Shown here in pieces: positions 31,463 to 41,717 of a DNA stretch of 64,000 nt. How positions within the stretch are numbered: the first letter of the stretch is position 1; every line of letters begins with the position of its first letter. Source of the stretch: Thermoplasmata archaeon. GTDB taxonomy: Archaea > Thermoplasmatota > Thermoplasmata > Halarchaeoplasmatales > Halarchaeoplasmataceae. The notes beneath the pieces were generated by a model. That model saw only the letters and a program-made list of their open reading frames with translations, was not told the origin of the DNA and searched no databases. Made by a program: the position numbers and the translations under genes. The DNA lies in NCBI GenBank assembly GCA_003560595.1, contig PWKY01000033.1, positions 1 through 64,000 on the forward strand, written 5' to 3'.

Positions 31463-32911
31463 TTGGAAGTGATCAAAGCTTACAGGTTAACCAAGAAAAA
31501 GATAACTAAAAATCCCATCGTCACAGCATGGTTTCTGATACTTTTGTTCGCAGGAGTAAGGATGACCTTGTTCGTTATCGAAGTCCTAGCAGATGTAGAA
31601 GATCTTTTCATAGAACCCTCCAGGGCGGACATACTTTTTGCCCTGTTCTTCGTTTTGATGGCGAAGGCTTCGACAGAGACCACCGAGGATACTTTCAACA
31701 ATCAAACACTGCAGTACTTTTTTACCTCCCCTGTCAAAAACGTCCACATACTTTTATCACGTTTGTTCAAAGTTTTCTGGTACAATCTACTTCTGGTGGG
31801 AGTGGTCATGTCCATCATCACTATGATGGTTAAGTTAGAAGGTATAACGTTACCCACCGACCACTTGTTTTATCCCCAGCTATATTCTCTCATGATCCTA
31901 GCACCCATCACTGGATTCAACATATCCCTCTTTTCGAAACAGGAGTCCCTCATTTTAAAAATACTAACGTTAACGGTCTATGGACAGATATTAACGGCGG
32001 TCTGGTGGATCTTGAATTCTTCATCAGAATTATCAACTCAACTGATGTACACACTCCTACTTACCCCTATCTCTTTGATTATAACACTGATATGCACTCC
32101 CTTGTTCAAACGTGCCTGGGTAGCGGGTATCAAAGGTAAAAACAGTCAGATACTGCGATTTCATCGAAAGAAGGACTTTTTACCTAACTTCATGCCTACC
32201 TGCATAAGAAAAGTAGCACAAGCAGAGATATTGAGAAGGATAAGGAACAGACAGATACCGGCAACTGTAGGTGTTACCGCGGTTTTAAGCATAGGGCTAC
32301 TTTTTATCTTCCATCAACTCGGTCCAGATCCGGATATCGGGTTAGATATGGGTAAGTACTTCTATCCTGCACTGATAGCGATGACCGCTTACACCGTTGT
32401 GGTGATACACAGTGTTATACCCTCTCTCACCCTTTTCAGCCGTGACGGAAAGCGGCTTTGGGCCTTGAGAACCACCTCTGCCAGCCCTGGTAGTATCGTA
32501 TGGGGTAAGGGTAGTTCATCACTGCTTTTCTCACCATTGACTACCATCATAGTCATCTTACCCATAACTATAGTGTTGCATTATCCGACCATATTCATCT
32601 TATTTGCCGTAACGGCGACCTTAACCATGTACTTTTTATTCACAGGCATCGGAGTTTGGATGGGGATCATGTTTCCGAACTTCGACGAAAGTACCCGTGG
32701 GGCACCTGATGTGATGATAATGTACACATCCCTGATGATATGTCTGTTGAGCGGAGGATTATTTTTGGCGTTACCCACGGCTATACTTGAGATCGATAGA
32801 TTTCTTGGGTTGTTAGCCTGCATCCTAGCGGCAGACGCCGCCGCAGCAGTGATGTTCATCCTTTTCAAGCATTCAGCAAAAAAGTACGAGGATATGGAGA
32901 TCAATATTTGA
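31463..32911 (+). CDS. ABC-2-like exporter permease
   Basis: Multiple TM segments; immediately downstream of ABC ATPase. Confidence 0.82.
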   Translation: MEVIKAYRLTKKKITKNPIVTAWFLILLFAGVRMTLFVIEVLADVEDLFIEPSRADILFALFFVLMAKASTETTEDTFNNQTLQYFFTSPVKNVHILLSRLFKVFWYNLLLVGVVMSIITMMVKLEGITLPTDHLFYPQLYSLMILAPITGFNISLFSKQESLILKILTLTVYGQILTAVWWILNSSSELSTQLMYTLLLTPISLIITLICTPLFKRAWVAGIKGKNSQILRFHRKKDFLPNFMPTCIRKVAQAEILRRIRNRQIPATVGVTAVLSIGLLFIFHQLGPDPDIGLDMGKYFYPALIAMTAYTVVVIHSVIPSLTLFSRDGKRLWALRTTSASPGSIVWGKGSSSLLFSPLTTIIVILPITIVLHYPTIFILFAVTATLTMYFLFTGIGVWMGIMFPNFDESTRGAPDVMIMYTSLMICLLSGGLFLALPTAILEIDRFLGLLACILAADAAAAVMFILFKHSAKKYEDMEINI

Positions 32912-32952
32912 GGAGCGTAAGAATATTATACACACTACTCGGTTGTTTTGTT

Positions 32953-33504
32953 ATGAAGTTACTCGTGTGCATAAGCGGTGCATCCGGTGTTATCTACGGT
33001 GAAAGGCTGCTGAGATCACTTACGGATGTTGAAGCGGTCGACTTGGTCATATCGGAGGCCGCTAAAAAGATGATAGATCTGGAATTAGATGTGGATGTTA
33101 ACACCATAAGGGCCTTGGTAAGAAATACTTTTGAACCAGACCAGATGGAAGCTCCACCTGCATCAGGAAGTTCGTTGTACGATGCGGTAATAGTTGTACC
33201 ATGCTCAGTTTCAACGCTTTCAAAGATAGCCCAGGGGATAGCGGACAACTTGATCACACGGTCAGCCGCAGTGGCTTTAAAAGAAAATAAAAAGCTGATA
33301 TTGGTCCCTAGAGAAACCCCATTATCCAAGATACACCTTGAAAACATGGTATCTATTTGTACGGCCGGTGGAACGATACTACCTGCATGCCCCGGCTTTT
33401 ACGGGGACCCAAAAAGTATTGATGATCTGGTTGACTTTATAGTAGGTAAGATGCTTGACTGTTTAGGTATAGACAATGAAGTATACCACCGTTGGAAATC
33501 TTAG
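32953..33504 (+). CDS. ubiX: UbiX-family flavin prenyltransferase
   Basis: MKLLVCISGASGVIYGERLL, VVPCSVSTLSKIAQGIADNLITRSAAVALKE, LVPRETPLS; ATG 32953. Confidence 0.93.
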   Translation: MKLLVCISGASGVIYGERLLRSLTDVEAVDLVISEAAKKMIDLELDVDVNTIRALVRNTFEPDQMEAPPASGSSLYDAVIVVPCSVSTLSKIAQGIADNLITRSAAVALKENKKLILVPRETPLSKIHLENMVSICTAGGTILPACPGFYGDPKSIDDLVDFIVGKMLDCLGIDNEVYHRWKS

Positions 33505-35573
33505 AACCTTTTTTTACCTCTCAGATCTTCTACATGGTCAAATTCCTTCTTGGTGATGCTAATTTCTGACTCGGCCATGGAACTAGGATTCAGGTGTGCC
33601 ATGTAGGTAGTACCGTTCAAAGAACAAGTGTCGGTAGTTTTCTTCAAGAACTTAGAAACCCTTTCGAATCCGTTCTCCACTATCAAGTATTCCAATCCAT
33701 CGAGAAGTATCACTCCTCTGCCATTTTCCTTCGAGAAGTTGGATATAGCTCTGACTATTTCGAATTCCAACCTCGTAGGGTCCAAAATCTCGTGTTCGCT
33801 GGAGTCATGGTCAGTTAACCACATTATATCCACCTTGGGTAGGGAATATTTTTCACGGATCTTAGATGGTATCTTTGTAGTGATCACCAATCCAGGGACC
33901 CCTTCCTTCAAAAAATCAGAGTATATTGAGAAGGTTTCCGTTCCATGATCCTCGAGGAACAGATAATTGTAGCCCTCCCTCAATTTTCTTTGACGTCCGT
34001 TGCAAACTGGACATTTTACGGTCAGTAAATTCTTGTCCTTCGGGATGGTAAATATCTCGTCACACACGTTACATTTGTGTTTCTTTCCACTTATGGGTTT
34101 TTTGACTGTTTTTTTGACCGGTGCCGTTTTCATTTTCTTTTTCCTAGGAGGTTTGATGTCTTCCTCGGGGATGTCCCGGGATCTCTTCTCATAAACCACC
34201 TTGGACAAGATTAAACTTGAAGCTACAAAAGCACCCGCTATGACTATGAGATACAACCCTCCTATGTACAGTGGGCCTATAGATGGGAAAAAGTATAGTA
34301 TCAACACAACTATGGACATGATCCTTGTCGATATGTGTGTAAAGGTGTCTTTCTCCGCTTTGGAACGACGAGAACTGTGATATACCTCTCGATGTTTTTT
34401 GAATTGTGATTTAGGGAATTTTACAGTTAGGTATGCAGCTACCGCTGCAATAACGAAAAGTAATTGAGGATTTTCGATGATATTTAACTGCTTCCAACGT
34501 ATCTGTGCGGTAGGTTCGTCTGACCCATCATACTCTACCGAATAACGGAGTAGTTGACCTGCGGGAGTCCTGATGATGTATAAGGTACCGTCTTCGTAAT
34601 TCGGATTATAATAGCTGTGGGTACCGACAACATAGGTCCAGTGTGAGAGTTGAGAGTCACCCCTCCATTCCACTCCGGTACCGTAGAAAGCACGTAATTC
34701 ATCACCGTCGTTGAATTCAAAACCTTCGAGCAACTCCACTCCACCGTCTTCAGATATCACATAATTATATTCTTCAGGGGGGCTTAATACGGTGTCGTTT
34801 ACACCGGGTCCAAATCGGATCAGCCTTGCCTGGGGATCACCATCTTTTACCAGAAGACCATCGTGTTCAAGTTGAAATTCATGTGAAGTTAGAGTTTCAT
34901 TGGCGGATATCAATATCTCCTCTCTGGGAATTATTATTGCATCGAAAAGCGCTGTGAGCACCCGGTGGTCGGCGATGTTTAAATTATGTTCCTGTGTACC
35001 AGGTGTTTCATGAAAACTTATGGTGAATTTGATCTCTATGGAAGAGGTATCATCGGCGGTACTACCTATCAGACCGACTGTATCATCATGTATGTTGTTA
35101 GAGGCGAGTGACGAACGGGTTATCTTTACTCCGTGATAATCGATATGATCATTTGGGTCGATGTCCCGCTGAGGAGTAAATCCGTATCTCGTGTAAGCGT
35201 TATTAGCACGATAACTATCCAAAGTCGTCCCCCTCTGCAAGTAAGATTCCAACATCTGACTGGTTTGAAGATATTGATTCAGATGTTGCTCCGTCAATTG
35301 GCCCTCACCATCACCTACACTCATTATCAATGCTCTACGGAGGTCTCTAGCGGCTTCTCCAGTAAGATGCCAACGTACGTTGCCTCCACCTACTTCCCCG
35401 GCTTGGGGGATCAACTGCAGATTAGTGTTAACTTTGAGGGTGCCTCCATCTGTACCGGCTGTTTCCGTAGATCCGATCATGGATAACATTGGGGATAAAA
35501 GTGCTATCGCAAATAGTATCGCTATAACTTTGATTATTTTCCTCGACATTTTGCTCAATGATAGAAGTATCAT
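33501..35573 (-). CDS. DUF835-domain membrane protein with zinc ribbon
   Basis: C-terminal GRGVILLDGLEYLIVENGFERVSKFLKKTTDTCSLNGTTYMAHLNPSSM (DUF835-like); CNVC...CPVC; N-terminal signal and internal TMs. Confidence 0.82.
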   Translation of the reverse strand: MILLSLSKMSRKIIKVIAILFAIALLSPMLSMIGSTETAGTDGGTLKVNTNLQLIPQAGEVGGGNVRWHLTGEAARDLRRALIMSVGDGEGQLTEQHLNQYLQTSQMLESYLQRGTTLDSYRANNAYTRYGFTPQRDIDPNDHIDYHGVKITRSSLASNNIHDDTVGLIGSTADDTSSIEIKFTISFHETPGTQEHNLNIADHRVLTALFDAIIIPREEILISANETLTSHEFQLEHDGLLVKDGDPQARLIRFGPGVNDTVLSPPEEYNYVISEDGGVELLEGFEFNDGDELRAFYGTGVEWRGDSQLSHWTYVVGTHSYYNPNYEDGTLYIIRTPAGQLLRYSVEYDGSDEPTAQIRWKQLNIIENPQLLFVIAAVAAYLTVKFPKSQFKKHREVYHSSRRSKAEKDTFTHISTRIMSIVVLILYFFPSIGPLYIGGLYLIVIAGAFVASSLILSKVVYEKRSRDIPEEDIKPPRKKKMKTAPVKKTVKKPISGKKHKCNVCDEIFTIPKDKNLLTVKCPVCNGRQRKLREGYNYLFLEDHGTETFSIYSDFLKEGVPGLVITTKIPSKIREKYSLPKVDIMWLTDHDSSEHEILDPTRLEFEIVRAISNFSKENGRGVILLDGLEYLIVENGFERVSKFLKKTTDTCSLNGTTYMAHLNPSSMAESEISITKKEFDHVEDLRGKKRF

Positions 35574-35648
35574 AGAGATATATAATTGTGATGGAAGAGG
35601 AAAACATACGTTTGATTTATATAACCGTAAACCTATTACCTGTTTGCT

Positions 35649-35963
35649 ATGAAAAAAAGCCCGCTAACCTCTAAAGTAGGAGAAGAACTAGAGATACTTG
35701 CAAGAACTGTGGATATCTTGACTACGGTGGAAAAGGAACAGCCGGTAGGAATATCCCGACTGAGTGAAATATTGGATATCCCAGAACATAAGGTCAGATA
35801 TTCATTGAGGATGCTTCAAAAAGAAGGGATAATAAAACCAACGGGAGGCGGAGCCGTTATATCCTCGGAACATAAGGATTTCAAAAAACATCTAAAAGAT
35901 ATACTTAAAGAGTTGGAAAATTCCGTAGATAGGGTGCGAGAAGTTCTAGAAAAAGATATTTGA
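35649..35963 (+). CDS. winged-helix transcriptional regulator
   Basis: GISRLSEILDIPEHKVRYSLRMLQKEGIIKPTGGGAVIS. Confidence 0.82.
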   Translation: MKKSPLTSKVGEELEILARTVDILTTVEKEQPVGISRLSEILDIPEHKVRYSLRMLQKEGIIKPTGGGAVISSEHKDFKKHLKDILKELENSVDRVREVLEKDI

Positions 35964-36001
35964 ATCATACAAAATTTTACCCAAAATTCATATAAACCCT
36001 A

Positions 36002-36724
36002 GTGATTATATTTTTCATGTACGGTGATCATGAACTGCCGTTCCATCTCCAAAACGGGGATTTCTCAATAAAAACTGAAGGATCGGGGGATGGTTTTACT
36101 TATACAAGAGATGTAAAAGAGGATATAGTTTCTAAACATATCCTTACAGATACTGGGGTAGTCAATATTTCCCCCATAGAACCGCTTAACTTACCGATGG
36201 AGCTAACCAACGCATTACTCATCGAACTAGATACATCGGTTATAATAAAACCAAGGTCTAAAAGGAAGTTGTTTTTGAGTTTTCCTGTAGAAGTTGGTGT
36301 TTCGCTCCCCTCTAACAAGGGACAAAAGATAGTAGATATTTTCTCTCTTGTAAAACCAAAATACACACTTTACGGAGATGTGAGCACCGGTAAGATATGT
36401 AAACACCATAAAAGCCAGGTATATCCAGAGATACCTAAAAAAAACATCTACCATGAAGGTATCATAGAACTATCAGTCAAAAACAACAGCTTGGATTGGG
36501 TCGAAGTACACAATGTTGTTTTCAATGCCTTCGGGATGAAGATATACTACGATGATGAGATAGTAGGTATGAAGGCCAGGATGTTGATAAAAACAGAAGA
36601 TATATCGTTCACGGATTTTGTTGATAAGCCTCTTAAAAAAGGGATGAAAAAGGGTGTAGAATTATATATAAAAGAAAAACAACATTTGAAGGGTAACCGA
36701 TTCATAATGGAGGGTGGATTATGA
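36002..36724 (+). CDS. DUF432 family protein
   Basis: Pattern similar to archaeal DUF432 (PIEPLNLP..., overlaps mscS start); family assignment by eye. Confidence 0.7.
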   Translation: MIIFFMYGDHELPFHLQNGDFSIKTEGSGDGFTYTRDVKEDIVSKHILTDTGVVNISPIEPLNLPMELTNALLIELDTSVIIKPRSKRKLFLSFPVEVGVSLPSNKGQKIVDIFSLVKPKYTLYGDVSTGKICKHHKSQVYPEIPKKNIYHEGIIELSVKNNSLDWVEVHNVVFNAFGMKIYYDDEIVGMKARMLIKTEDISFTDFVDKPLKKGMKKGVELYIKEKQHLKGNRFIMEGGL

Positions 36725-37539
36725 TATTGGAAAGGGTTTTGTACGGTGATGTAACAGTTTACGATCTGCTTATTTCATTGATCATCCTTTTGGCGGCCAC
36801 GGTCATAGGGAAGGCCATCGCCCTTAACACGAAAAGGGTTTTCAAAGACATGTCCAAGGATAGGTATTCCACCATATCTAAAGTGATCTACTATTCCTTC
36901 GTTATAGCGGGAGTGCTGATAATCCTACCCAGGCTCGAAGTTAATTTATCCGGGCTATTAGTGGCTGGTGGACTGATGGCTATAGTTATCGGTTTCGCCA
37001 GTCAGAGTATAGTTACGAACTTGATATCAGGAATATTTCTAAGCATTGAAAAACCGTTAAAAGTGGAAGACGTGGTGAGCATCGGGAGCGGTGAAGGTAC
37101 CATGGGGATGGTGGAAGATATCAGGATCATCTCTACCACGGTGAGGACATTCGACGGAGTATACGTTAGGATACCAAATGAAAAGGTATTCACCAACAGT
37201 ATCACCAACTACATGGAGAACGTAGCTAGAAGGTTCGAATACGTGGTAGGTATAAGGTACAGTGATGACGCCGACGAAGCCGTCGAGATAATAAAGGGTC
37301 TCATCGAGGATCATCCACTGGCTCTAGTGAATCCACCACCACAGATCTTCGTCCAAAGTCTAGGGTCTAGCTCCGTAGATATCACCGTGAGGATATGGTC
37401 ACCCTCAACACAGTGGTTCCGTGTACGTATGGAGTTACTTTGGAAGATAAAGAAAACCCTGGAGGAAAATGATATCAAAGTGCCGTTCAACCAGCAGGAA
37501 GTATGGTTCTTGAACGACATGAAGATAAAAAATAAGTAA
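36721..37539 (+). CDS. MscS-family mechanosensitive channel
   Basis: GLMAIVIGFASQSIVTNLISGIFLSIEKPLKVEDVVSIGSGEGTMGMVEDIRIISTTVRTFDGVYVRIPNE. Confidence 0.95.
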   Translation: MILERVLYGDVTVYDLLISLIILLAATVIGKAIALNTKRVFKDMSKDRYSTISKVIYYSFVIAGVLIILPRLEVNLSGLLVAGGLMAIVIGFASQSIVTNLISGIFLSIEKPLKVEDVVSIGSGEGTMGMVEDIRIISTTVRTFDGVYVRIPNEKVFTNSITNYMENVARRFEYVVGIRYSDDADEAVEIIKGLIEDHPLALVNPPPQIFVQSLGSSSVDITVRIWSPSTQWFRVRMELLWKIKKTLEENDIKVPFNQQEVWFLNDMKIKNK

Positions 37540-37583
37540 AGCGATAGGGGAAATCTTTTAAAATATGACCACTCTATATTCCC

Positions 37584-39095
37584 ATGGATGGGATCTGTCT
37601 GACGGATCATGAAAAAGAAGATTCGGAGTCTGCAATGGAACAAGAGAAGAACTCCACCGGAGATATGATAGGGATAACCTTCGGTGATGTTGGCATAACT
37701 TCACTCAAGTGTAACGTTTGTAAACCTGTGGATAAAGGTGAGTATGTTATGATGGCCCACCCCACTGCGGATTGGGTACTAGGTCAAGTAGAGAGTGTAG
37801 AAAGAAAAACCAACGTATCTGTTGAGATGGCCATGGAGCTATCCATGGGTGAAGAGGTGGATATAGAGGAAACCGTCATCGCCCATATAAAGGTTATAGG
37901 GTTCAGAGATAATAGAGGATTATTGAAAACTCCTGGCAACCCATTTAGGGCAGGAGAAAAGATCCACATCGCAGAAGACGATCTGATCAGGGATGTTTTA
38001 GGACTCAAAGATGATGAAAATGGTGCTTTTGTAGGAAGACTTAGGGGTCATGACATAGACGTTAAGCTGAACATAAACACCATGGCACAGAAGCATCTAT
38101 CGGTACTAGCAAAAACGGGGAGTGGAAAGAGTTACACGACCGGAGTTATAATCGAGGAGATGATGAAAAACAACGTAACCATGGTTATCCTTGATCCCCA
38201 TGGAGAATACTCTTCCCTTGCAAAGGCCGGGAATGTGAGTACAAATGATTTTGGAGTTAAACCACGAGGATATGGGGATATCATAACTGAGTTCTCTCCA
38301 GACCCCGAGATCAATCCTGGTGCCAAACCACTTAAATTCTCCTTCAGAAACATGAAACCTCGTAAGATACTGGAGATGGTCGGTGTAAACAAAACACAAT
38401 CAAACGTTGGGGCTTTGGACGGTGCGATGTCACGTCTGGCGGCGTCCAAGGGATTTTACAGCATATCCGATGTGATACGTCTGTTAAAAGAAAATGAAGA
38501 GGGTGATTCATCCAGTGTGATCTCCGGATTGGAAACACTTGATTCCAAAGGGATCTTCGCCGCTAGAGGTACACGTATGGACGACATAGTTAGAGAAGGA
38601 AAGAACGCTATAATCAATCTAAAAGGTAGCGAACCCGACGTACAGGCCTTCGTAGTTTGCCGTCTATCAACAGCACTTTTCGAACTAAGAAAGAGGAACA
38701 AGATACCGCCAATGATGATGTTCGCCGAAGAAGCCCATAATTTCTGCCCACAGAGGGGGAAAACCGAGTCTTCGGAGATCTTTCAAACCATCGCCAGTGA
38801 GGGTAGAAAGTTCGGTCTAGGCTTGGGTATAATCACACAGCGACCTGCTAAAGTAGATAAGAACGTACTCAGTCAGTGCAATACACAGCTTATATTAAAA
38901 GTGACCAATCCAAACGATCTTAAAGCTATAGAGTCATCCGTTGAAGGTTTGAGTAAGGAGATGGCGGAAGAAGTACAGAGACTCTCCATCGGTGAAGCCA
39001 TCGTCTCCGGCGGAGGGCTTTCTGAACCGCTTTTTTTAGAGGTACGCCCTAGGGAGAGCAAAGACGGTGGATCGTCTATCAGGGTTGTGGGATAA
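37584..39095 (+). CDS. HerA-like/DUF87 ATPase
   Basis: VLAKTGSGKSYTTGVIIEEM, ILDPHGEYSSL, MMMFAEEAHNFCP, ITQRPAKVDKNVLSQCNTQLILK. Confidence 0.93.
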   Translation: MDGICLTDHEKEDSESAMEQEKNSTGDMIGITFGDVGITSLKCNVCKPVDKGEYVMMAHPTADWVLGQVESVERKTNVSVEMAMELSMGEEVDIEETVIAHIKVIGFRDNRGLLKTPGNPFRAGEKIHIAEDDLIRDVLGLKDDENGAFVGRLRGHDIDVKLNINTMAQKHLSVLAKTGSGKSYTTGVIIEEMMKNNVTMVILDPHGEYSSLAKAGNVSTNDFGVKPRGYGDIITEFSPDPEINPGAKPLKFSFRNMKPRKILEMVGVNKTQSNVGALDGAMSRLAASKGFYSISDVIRLLKENEEGDSSSVISGLETLDSKGIFAARGTRMDDIVREGKNAIINLKGSEPDVQAFVVCRLSTALFELRKRNKIPPMMMFAEEAHNFCPQRGKTESSEIFQTIASEGRKFGLGLGIITQRPAKVDKNVLSQCNTQLILKVTNPNDLKAIESSVEGLSKEMAEEVQRLSIGEAIVSGGGLSEPLFLEVRPRESKDGGSSIRVVG

Positions 39096-39380
39096 TTGGT
39101 ATCAGAAGAACGTGTTAAGCGGTATCTAAAAAAAACTAAGACCGCTTTAGATAAGATAGATATTAATTCACCTAAACGCTCTCATCTCAGAAACATCGCT
39201 GAGGATTTTTTGAAGATGGCGGAGTGCTATTACTCCGACGCAGTACATTTTTTTGAAGAGGAAAAACTGGACGATTCCTTCGCATGTGTTAATTATGCAC
39301 ATGGTTGGCTTGATGCCGGTGCAAGACTGGGTCTCTTTGATACCGGAGAGGACGATATACTATTCACCCTGGCAGAATGA
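39096..39380 (+). CDS. DUF357 family protein
   Basis: AEDFLKMAECYYSDAVHFFEEEKLDDSFACVNYAHGWLDAGARLGLF. Confidence 0.85.
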   Translation: MVSEERVKRYLKKTKTALDKIDINSPKRSHLRNIAEDFLKMAECYYSDAVHFFEEEKLDDSFACVNYAHGWLDAGARLGLFDTGEDDILFTLAE

Positions 39381-40235
39381 GCTATCCACTATCCTTGCAC
39401 CTTTATTGTCGATGGATGTAAGATAAACCTTTTCTGGCCCTAACACTTCTATAAGATGATCATAAAGTAGATCCGTTTTACCTACAAGGAATATCGAATT
39501 GCCGATCATGGACATGCTTCCAGTCCCCATATCATCCACCCCGGAAAGGATATCTTCGATATCAGTCCTCATAAATCGGGTCTCCAGAGCGAACCTTTTT
39601 GATTGTTCGCAAAAGGTTTCAAAATCACTCTTAGGTAAGAAATCATCCATGCAGTCTTCTCCTACCAATTTTATCCACTCGCTTACCGAGGGGTCGGAAA
39701 GTATATCTGGAGTTACCAACCGACTGCCGGTTATACCTATCACCAAGTCCCTATCTTCCCTCTTAGAGATTATCTTACCATCGGGAGGTAATCCTGGTTT
39801 GATCCTGGTTTCAAAACCCCCGACCGACTGTGCTAAAACATCGCCTAAACCGGTCCTGCAGAATACTTCAGCCACATGGGCTGCTCGAACCGCCTTACTT
39901 TTATCGAGTCCTACCTCTTGACAGATAGACATCGCCGAGGACAATGCACAAGCACCACTCATACCGAAACCCTGGCTGAATGGAAGTTCGGTCTTTATAC
40001 GTATTTCTCCTCCACTCGCCAAGGAACATACCGCTTTTTCTACCACCATGAATGAAGTTTTTTCGTCGTTCACATATATGTCCCAACCGGTGCCGCCTAC
40101 CTCAACTTCGCTGTATACTCCGAGTTTAGTGCAGAATCCAGCACCTCTAGAACCTATCTTCTCCATATCTGAGAGATTTTCTGAAGGGACGAAAAATCCA
40201 GTAACATGTCCGGGACTGAAGGATGTAGAACTCAT
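39360..40235 (-). CDS. archaeal pantoate kinase (GHMP kinase)
   Basis: SPGHVTGFF, FSQGFGMSGACALSSAMSI, gene overlap with coaBC. Confidence 0.88.
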   Translation of the reverse strand: MSSTSFSPGHVTGFFVPSENLSDMEKIGSRGAGFCTKLGVYSEVEVGGTGWDIYVNDEKTSFMVVEKAVCSLASGGEIRIKTELPFSQGFGMSGACALSSAMSICQEVGLDKSKAVRAAHVAEVFCRTGLGDVLAQSVGGFETRIKPGLPPDGKIISKREDRDLVIGITGSRLVTPDILSDPSVSEWIKLVGEDCMDDFLPKSDFETFCEQSKRFALETRFMRTDIEDILSGVDDMGTGSMSMIGNSIFLVGKTDLLYDHLIEVLGPEKVYLTSIDNKGARIVDSSFCQGE

Positions 40236-41449
40236 ATGCGTCTCTCTACCTCGGACAACACCCTATCCGCGATATCCCTTTTCCGGCCCTCGAACCATTT
40301 ACCTGTTCCAGTTATAAAAGCACGGGTGGTTTCGGTGCCTACATCCTTCAATGAGTTAGCTATAACTACATCGGCCCGGTTCTCTTCAACCATGATCTTC
40401 GCCTTCTCCACAGCCTCCTCTCTGCTGTCTGCAGCTTTATATGCCACTAAAAAATCCACACGATCTCTAATGGCGTCGATGAACTTTGGGAGAGGCTGAA
40501 GTTCGACTATAACCGGTTCGGTTGATGGAAGCTTACTCTTATTAACTTCTCTTACTCCAAAGTCGGATAGTGCCGCAGGAACAATTACAGTTCCGTTCAC
40601 TTCATCGGCCATAGAAAGAAGATCTTCGAATGTATCGAACGTCATTTGGGGTATCCATTCCGGCACTTCCACTGAAACGTTACCATGCCATAATTCAACA
40701 TCTGCGCCTTTCCTATAGGCCCTCTGTGCCAATTCCAAGCCGCTCCTTCCACTAGCCTTGTTTGTTATGACCCGCATGCTGTCTAGTGGCTCTTGGGTTC
40801 TTCCGGTTACTATTATTATCTTCCTACCCACCAGAGCATCACTTAACTCTCTTACCACCTCATCCAATATATGATCCCTTGAAGCCACCTTGGCGGTACC
40901 CTCTTTTACGTAAGGATCGACGAAGTGGATACCAAGATCCTTCAATTTTTTTATGTTATCCATAACAACAGGATGTTCGTACATGCTCTGATGCATGGCT
41001 GGAACTATCATCATGGGTATCCCTGATCCCATGCATGTAGTAGCAAAGGTGGTCACAGGCGTATCGTCAATTCCCTGAGCTATCTTTGATATAGTATTTG
41101 CAGTTGCAGGAGCTATCAAGTAAAGGTCTGCCTTATCTGGAACCTTTCCGCAAAAACTCACGTGCTCGACCTGACCAGTTATTTCGGTGATCGGGTCCTT
41201 TCCTGAGGCAAATTCAAGAGAATATGGGTGTATTATCTTTTGAGCCCACTCGGTCATCACACAGGTGACCTCGGCGCCTTCTCGAACCATCTCGCGAACC
41301 AATTTTACACATTCCACCGCTGCGATGCTGCCTGTGACTCCCAATACTATCTTTTTCCCCTGAAGGTCTGAGCCTTTAGAACCTCTTATATGATTGGAAG
41401 GATGCATGTTATGTAGATAGGGGGCAACGTATTTTATTATTTCTCCCAA
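40232..41449 (-). CDS. coaBC: phosphopantothenoylcysteine decarboxylase/synthetase
   Basis: GVTGSIAAVECVKLVREMVREGAEVTCVMTEWA, APATANTISKIAQGI, IIIVTGRTQEPLDSMRVITNKASGRSG. Confidence 0.95.
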   Translation of the reverse strand: MGEIIKYVAPYLHNMHPSNHIRGSKGSDLQGKKIVLGVTGSIAAVECVKLVREMVREGAEVTCVMTEWAQKIIHPYSLEFASGKDPITEITGQVEHVSFCGKVPDKADLYLIAPATANTISKIAQGIDDTPVTTFATTCMGSGIPMMIVPAMHQSMYEHPVVMDNIKKLKDLGIHFVDPYVKEGTAKVASRDHILDEVVRELSDALVGRKIIIVTGRTQEPLDSMRVITNKASGRSGLELAQRAYRKGADVELWHGNVSVEVPEWIPQMTFDTFEDLLSMADEVNGTVIVPAALSDFGVREVNKSKLPSTEPVIVELQPLPKFIDAIRDRVDFLVAYKAADSREEAVEKAKIMVEENRADVVIANSLKDVGTETTRAFITGTGKWFEGRKRDIADRVLSEVERRI

Positions 41450-41492
41450 TATGGCACAATATTTAACTAAGTCCTGTCTTATATTATGTTAT

Positions 41493-41714
41493 ATGGTACC
41501 ATTACTAAGTTTAGGGATACTCGTTTGTGTAGGACTCATAATTCTAGTTATAATAATATTGATAATCGCATTCTTCCTTAAACTTATGATCGCATTTTTA
41601 CCGGCTACCTTGGTGGCGATTTTGGTTTTCCTAGTGACATGGGATTGGTTCCTTGCAGGGATCTCTTTCGTAGTTGTCGCTTTGATTCTGGCGATATTCG
41701 ATAAAGCAAGGTGA
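41493..41714 (+). CDS. small two/three-TM membrane protein
   Basis: MVPLLSLGILVCVGLIILVIIILIIAFFLKLMIAFLPATLVAILVFLV...; hydrophobic. Confidence 0.55.
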   Translation: MVPLLSLGILVCVGLIILVIIILIIAFFLKLMIAFLPATLVAILVFLVTWDWFLAGISFVVVALILAIFDKAR

Positions 41715-41717
41715 GGG

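Noticed and set aside
32581-34194. Antisense/shadow ORFs (32581-32904 -, 32994-33347 -, 33594-33948 +, 34000-34194 +)
   Set aside because: Overlap well-supported genes on the other strand with no recognisable domains.
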